From Nitrososphaerota archaeon (GTDB lineage: Archaea > Thermoproteota > Nitrososphaeria > Nitrososphaerales > CADDZS01): DNA of 56,327 nt. A program made the translations under genes and the position numbers. The DNA lies in NCBI GenBank assembly GCA_027314685.1, contig DAHVAI010000151.1:1-56327 (forward strand), given 5' to 3'. The notes beneath the pieces were generated by a model. The model searched no databases, was not told the origin of the DNA, and saw only the letters and a program-made list of their open reading frames with translations. Positions 52,671-56,327 of this stretch are shown piece by piece; position 1 is the stretch's first letter, and each line of letters starts with the position of its first letter.

Positions 52671-53318
52671 TTGAAAGTAGATTCTGTAGGAGGAATCACT
52701 CCTGTAGTGCTTGTGACTCTGTCGAAGGGAGAAAAGATACTTTCGGAGCATGGACTCATGCTCTACAAGGAAGCGCCAGTCCAGGTGCATAGAAGGACTC
52801 TCAAATCTCTTGGGGTTGGAACCCTTCAGCAGATGAGTATTAGGGCAAAAGCAGGCTCGCAAGAGGATTATTTCCTAGCCGAGTACGAGGGGCCAGGCAA
52901 TGTCACTTTTTCACGAGACAAGACTGGGGAAGTCAGGACGATGGATCTTGCACAGGGACAGGTCGTGAGGATAAAAGCGGGTCATCTGATGTGCTTTGTC
53001 GAGTCGGTGAAATATCGGCCAATGGTCCTACTTCAGTACCAAAATCCGTCCGATCCTAATGAGATTGAGTACGTTATTACAGATGAATTGACTGGTCCTG
53101 GGACTATAGTCTACCAGTCGGTTGGAAACATTGTGACTTTCAACTTAAACCCAGGAGAAACTGTTCGCACTTCTGTCGAGGCGTTGTTGATGGTATCTGG
53201 AACCATAACTCCAAACTTGCATTGGCTGTACGGTGGTGGTAATTTCACAGGGAATTACCAATTTCCAGTTGTGGACCTTAGGGGACCGGGGCAGGCGCTC
53301 CTCCATAGCGGTGTGTAA
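52671..53318 (+). CDS. AIM24 family protein, copy 2
   Basis: A paralogue of copies 1 and 3: LVTLSKGEKILSEHGLMLYKE, then EYEGPGNVTFSRDKTGEVRTMDL, then DELTGPGTIVYQSVGNIVTFNLNPGE and DLRGPGQALLHSG. The start chosen is TTG 52671, eight bases after an AAAGGAGAT ribosome binding site. The frame stays open upstream to 52593, but that part overlaps the zinc-ribbon gene and is not conserved. It has about 215 residues. Confidence 0.85.
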   Translation: MKVDSVGGITPVVLVTLSKGEKILSEHGLMLYKEAPVQVHRRTLKSLGVGTLQQMSIRAKAGSQEDYFLAEYEGPGNVTFSRDKTGEVRTMDLAQGQVVRIKAGHLMCFVESVKYRPMVLLQYQNPSDPNEIEYVITDELTGPGTIVYQSVGNIVTFNLNPGETVRTSVEALLMVSGTITPNLHWLYGGGNFTGNYQFPVVDLRGPGQALLHSGV

Positions 53319-53321
53319 AGT

Positions 53322-53981
53322 ATGAAGATAGAATCTAGGGGAGATTTTGTGCCGATCGCGCAGGTACAGCTTGAGCGAGGAGAAGAAATCTACAGTGAAG
53401 GAGGATTGCTCGTCTATTCAGATCCGACGATTGGCTTTCAGATGCGGTACCTGACGCAGGGAGGCTTGGGCGGGATAGTGAGGAGAAGCCTCGGAGGTTT
53501 GCCGTTTCATCTTCACGTCTACACTGGTCCTGGCTACGTCGCGTTCAGCCGCTCTAGACCGGGAGAGGTCCGTACTCTTGAGCTGCAAGCGGGGCAATCA
53601 ATAGACCTTGCGGAGCATTCCCTACTGCTAGCTACAAACTCCATAGGCTATGCACCTTATTACGTCCGCGGAGCTGGAGGAGCTCTTGGGATAAGAAGAC
53701 TTGAGGGGGTCTGGATGGATCGCCTAACTGGGCCTGGAACGATAGTTTACCACGGCCACGGTAACATATTGAGTTTCAACTTGAAGGAAGGTGAGGGCAT
53801 GGATGTGGATGAGGGCGCGCTACTTCTGAAAGATGCTGGCGTAAAGATTCAGCCTTACAGTCAGTCGCTAGGTGGAGGCTTGACAGGACACGCAATGAGC
53901 TTCTCTGCGTTGCGAGTTCAGGGTCCGGGTCAAGTCGCGCTTCAAACAGTCGACCCATCGAGAGCGCATTCTGGAAAATAA
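53322..53981 (+). CDS. AIM24 family protein, copy 3
   Basis: The third paralogue, 219 residues, beginning 3 bases after copy 2. It shows VQLERGEEIYSEGGLLVYSDP, then VYTGPGYVAFSRSRPGEVRTLEL, then GVWMDRLTGPGTIVYHGHGNILSFNL and VQGPGQVALQT. A Gly-rich stretch (QGGLGGIVRRSLGGL) replaces the variable loop of copy 1. Copies 1 and 3 share the WMDRLTGPG motif more closely than copy 2, so the order of duplication may be traceable. Confidence 0.87.
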   Translation: MKIESRGDFVPIAQVQLERGEEIYSEGGLLVYSDPTIGFQMRYLTQGGLGGIVRRSLGGLPFHLHVYTGPGYVAFSRSRPGEVRTLELQAGQSIDLAEHSLLLATNSIGYAPYYVRGAGGALGIRRLEGVWMDRLTGPGTIVYHGHGNILSFNLKEGEGMDVDEGALLLKDAGVKIQPYSQSLGGGLTGHAMSFSALRVQGPGQVALQTVDPSRAHSGK

Positions 53982-54060
53982 TGACTTCTGATGTTAGCTA
54001 GCATCAGCGTGCATGTCCACACTTTAAGAAACTCTAAATCTTCAAACTTTGTGGAGTCGC

Positions 54061-54465
54061 ATGTTGAACAGACATAGAATTGCAATACTTGCTCTGTCGG
54101 TAGCCGGTTTAATCGTAGCCATAATCCACGCCCTGCAGGAGAATCTATACATTCCGCCGAACTTTTGCAACATCAACTCGAAAATTTCATGTGGTGGACT
54201 CTTTAACTCAGGCTATACCGCAATCCAAGGTGTTCCATTTTGGCTCTTGGGGCTGATTTGGTTCGTAATGCTGATTCCCGTAGGGTTTCTTCTTTCTGAT
54301 CGCTGGAAGATCCTAATTCCAGTTCTGATGGTTGGGAATCTTTTCACGATCTACCTTTGGAACATCGAGATAAACATCGTGGGAATCATCTGTCCGGTTT
54401 GTGTTAGCCTTTACGCGGTGAACTACGCAATCACCGGCGTTGCCTATTTCGGCCGGTCCAAATGA
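54061..54465 (+). CDS. vitamin K epoxide reductase (VKOR) family protein
   Basis: A four-span membrane protein of 134 residues, single-domain VKOR. The active-site CxxC is in GIICPVCVSLYAVNY, and the loop cysteine pair is FCNINSKISCGGLFNSGY. VPFWLLGLIWFVML is the second span. VKOR proteins pass electrons from disulfide formation to quinones. No thioredoxin or DsbA partner is adjacent. The start is ATG 54061; a TTG 12 bases earlier is also possible. Confidence 0.85.
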   Translation: MLNRHRIAILALSVAGLIVAIIHALQENLYIPPNFCNINSKISCGGLFNSGYTAIQGVPFWLLGLIWFVMLIPVGFLLSDRWKILIPVLMVGNLFTIYLWNIEINIVGIICPVCVSLYAVNYAITGVAYFGRSK

Positions 54466-54824
54466 AGACCAACATATTTTCAAGGATTACAACCATGCGA
54501 ACTCCACTAACCAAATTGCATAACACTCTACTCCAGAGCTGATCTCCACATCACTGTTCCGTCAGCCGGGCTGTGTCCAGAGGAGTAAAAGTAACCTCAC
54601 GATTTCCTAGATAGGAAAAGGTCATTCCCGGATACGTTTTTCCAAAAGTGTAGAGAATCTTCCAATACGATTGCATTCAGTTGATGTAAGAAGCAGCTGG
54701 AATGCAGATTCGGCTGTTGTTCAGAATAATGTTTGGACAATGGACAAGAATGTGCCAGTCTCCATTCTTTATTGGATAGGCGCTGGATACTCCAAATTGA
54801 AAGACATCTCCGGGGAAGTGAGTT

Positions 54825-55076
54825 TCACAAACACGACCATATCTCAAAGCGAGTACCGTATCTGACAACAAGAGCCTTCGCGCTGTTAACTTGTACTTCA
54901 CTCTCCTCTGCCCGTCCTACAAGATGAGGATTTAGCTTTCTATCTGCCAAAGGAACAACTCTTGAATCACTCTCTCCTAACTTGTACAGATCTTCGAACC
55001 AGGCCATTGGCTCGCCTTTTTCGATTGAAGAGTTTCTTAGTTCTCTAGGCACACTCGTGTCATGTAGCAGATCCAT
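54825..55076 (-). pseudogene. N-terminal remnant of a SAM-dependent methyltransferase
   Basis: A minus-strand frame reading HDTSVPRELRNSSIEKGEP, then WFEDLYKLGESDSRVVPLAD, then NSAKALVV. This resembles the N-terminal part of thiopurine/TehB-like class I methyltransferases, whose glycine-rich SAM motif should follow KALVV. Instead the frame drifts and stops. Another frame (54700-54790) may hold further pieces. It is probably a dead fragment. The rest of 54466-55156 contains only a weak minus-strand frame at 54551-54676 and the promoter of the next gene. Confidence 0.35.
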
Positions 55077-55156
55077 TCAAGGGTACAGTCGATGACTACG
55101 AACACAAAACTTAGTCAATATATAGTTTCGAGTTTAGAATATCCATTTTGACCTAT

Positions 55157-55567
55157 ATGTTTTCCAAACCAGAGTTTGATTATCTAAAGTCCCAAAGACT
55201 AGCAAGGTTTGCTACCGTCAACAGTAAGGGTCAGCCGGATGTCGTTCCAGTAGGTTTTGAATTCGATGGCAAATATTTCTGGATTGGTAGCCATAATCAA
55301 CAGATATTCTTACTCGGCATGAAATACAAGAACGTCAAGAACGACAACAAGCTAGTCTCTCTCACTGTGGATGATTTAGAATCGGTGAACCCTTGGAAAC
55401 CTAGATCTATCAAGGTAAACGGCGTGGCTGAGATCATGGATCACGACGGAATCTTTGGAAAAGGGAAATACATTCGAGTCACACCAAAAACATCGTGGAG
55501 TATGGGGATACCTGGTTTAACTCTTCCAAAAGACCAGTGGCGTCTCAAAACAATTCATGAAGAATGA
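55157..55567 (+). CDS. PPOX-class (pyridoxamine 5'-phosphate oxidase-like) flavin/F420-binding protein
   Basis: A split-barrel protein of 136 residues: LKSQRLARFATVNSKGQPDVVPVGFEFDGKYFWIGS in sequence is the cofactor-binding start of this superfamily, and SIKVNGVAEIM is a later strand. The small size suggests the F420-dependent oxidoreductase branch (TIGR04023-like), but FMN or heme binding is possible. The start is ATG 55157 (MFSKPEF); a TTG nine bases earlier is in frame. Confidence 0.82.
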   Translation: MFSKPEFDYLKSQRLARFATVNSKGQPDVVPVGFEFDGKYFWIGSHNQQIFLLGMKYKNVKNDNKLVSLTVDDLESVNPWKPRSIKVNGVAEIMDHDGIFGKGKYIRVTPKTSWSMGIPGLTLPKDQWRLKTIHEE

Positions 55568-55658
55568 TAGCAAAAGCGAAGAGGAGTTTTTCATTCGATA
55601 ATGCAATCTATATCGTATCCGATATAGTTATATGGATTGAAACCTGACTGGTTAGGTT

Positions 55659-56252
55659 ATGCCAAAAGCGAAACAGGAGAGCTATCTTGAGAGACCTCAG
55701 GGCGCTCCGAGGGGTTTGTTGTTGCACTTTATGCTCCACAAAATTTCGCTCAAACCCTCTCATGGCTACGAGCTCCTCCAAGAGATTGAAGAAAACACAG
55801 AGGGAGCGTGGCGTCCAGGGCCTGGGTCAATTTACCCGATGTTGAAGAAACTAGTTTCAGAAGGCTACATCAAGTCTAAATCGCCAAAGAAAATGAAAAC
55901 AGCTCAGACAGTTTATCAGATCACTCCAAAGGGCAAGCTCCACATGCAGGAGATTCGCAAGGTGTTTGCCAACGCGAGCCAAAAATGGGGTGGACTTTAC
56001 CGATTATTTTCAGAGATGTTAGATCCAGCAGATATTCCAAAGATGTTTGTTGATGGCTCTAGAAGGCAATTCGAGATAACACGCGAGATGCTCGAATCAA
56101 AACTGGACAAGGTATCAAAATCCGATTTGGTGTACATGATGAAGGAGTATTCATTGAATCTAGAGAGACAACTTGACTGGAGTAACGAAGTTTTGAACAA
56201 ACTAAAGCGTGCCGACCCTGTAAAGACGGAAGCGAAGATTGCGAGTAGGTAA
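55659..56252 (+). CDS. PadR family transcriptional regulator
   Basis: A 197-residue protein with an N-terminal winged helix (LLHFMLHKISLKPSHGYELLQEIEE, then WRPGPGSIYPMLKKLVSEGYIKS) and a C-terminal helical dimerisation domain (about residues 115-190). A TATA-like TATAGTTATAT lies about 30 bases before the ATG. It precedes an ABC ATPase gene by 6 bases; PadR proteins often control such drug-efflux ABC genes. Confidence 0.9.
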   Translation: MPKAKQESYLERPQGAPRGLLLHFMLHKISLKPSHGYELLQEIEENTEGAWRPGPGSIYPMLKKLVSEGYIKSKSPKKMKTAQTVYQITPKGKLHMQEIRKVFANASQKWGGLYRLFSEMLDPADIPKMFVDGSRRQFEITREMLESKLDKVSKSDLVYMMKEYSLNLERQLDWSNEVLNKLKRADPVKTEAKIASR

Positions 56253-56258
56253 ATTATA

Positions 56259-56327
56259 ATGGCAACTGTGACGGTACAACAACCATCAACGATTGTAAAG
56301 GTCGAGAACCTCTCGAAGAGTTTCGGC
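56259..56327 (+). CDS. ABC transporter ATP-binding protein, cut by the window end
   Basis: Only the first 23 codons are present. VKVENLSKSFG at the end is the standard opening strand of an ABC ATPase, before the Walker A loop. It directly follows the PadR gene and is probably its target, a drug-efflux type exporter. The rest lies outside the window. Confidence 0.75.
   Translation, partial: MATVTVQQPSTIVKVENLSKSFG

Noticed and set aside
54671..54865. Plus-strand 64-codon frame with NNVWTMDKNVPVSIL
   Set aside because: It has no family resemblance or ribosome binding site and lies opposite the methyltransferase remnant; probably a chance frame.

Overview
The window reads as a gene-dense stretch of an archaeal chromosome. 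The main signs are a NurA-HerA-Mre11-Rad50 operon with stop/start overlaps, a family B DNA polymerase of the archaeal PolB2 kind, an AbrB-PhoU phosphate regulator, many TTG/GTG starts, and TATA boxes sitting about 25-35 bases before start codons (leaderless mRNAs). The gene set fits a heterotrophic Thermoproteota, perhaps Nitrososphaeria-related, but there is no rRNA and no marker here that settles the phylum. I see no tRNA, rRNA, CRISPR array or insertion sequence.

Layout. 1-6400: site-2 protease, CBS protein, a tricarballylate-dehydrogenase-like flavoprotein, then a visibly decayed three-gene cluster (alpha/beta hydrolase, phosphoribosyltransferase, adenosine-specific kinase) and about 660 bases without a gene. 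6400-13600: aldo/keto reductase, threonine dehydratase, lone ABC ATPase, then a nitrogen module (PII, Amt, Lrp/AsnC, second PII) and proC. 13600-17100: prpD, prpC and prpB-like genes, the core of a 2-methylcitrate cycle for propionyl-CoA. 17200-21000: zinc-ribbon proteins, PhoU, small ORFs and a second threonine dehydratase. 20957-26908: the double-strand-break end-resection operon. 27000-31200: glycosyltransferase, FHA-like protein, asd and minor genes.

31318-35370 (minus) is a compact operon of a RecA-like protein with ruined Walker motifs, a small helical protein, a DUF72 protein and a PolB2-type polymerase with degenerate exonuclease motifs. This layout recalls bacterial ImuA/ImuB/DnaE2 mutasomes. 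A perfect 20-base palindrome lies directly upstream of its TATA box.

35790-46300 (plus) is one very tight amino-acid operon: ilvB-ilvN-leuA-leuB-ilvC-leuC-leuD-pheA-lysC. It is preceded by a leaderless 33-codon ORF whose end is packed with Leu and Val codons, and by mutually exclusive RNA pairings. This looks like a leader-peptide control element and is the most interesting signal in the window. thrC converges on it, and asd lies at 29 kb. With the two threonine dehydratases, Asp -> Thr -> 2-oxobutanoate -> Ile can be traced, and 2-oxobutanoate is also a possible source of propionyl-CoA for the Prp genes.

47600-56327 is accessory: DUF488, an esterase pseudogene that has lost its catalytic serine, a GT-C-like membrane protein, a VOC/ArsR/AHSA1 trio, three tandem AIM24 paralogues with a zinc ribbon behind a palindromic operator, a VKOR protein, a methyltransferase remnant, a PPOX-fold protein, and a PadR regulator followed by an ABC ATPase cut by the window end. 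Lesions (stops, frameshifts) fall almost only in accessory genes, while housekeeping genes are intact. That argues for real gene decay rather than generally poor sequence.
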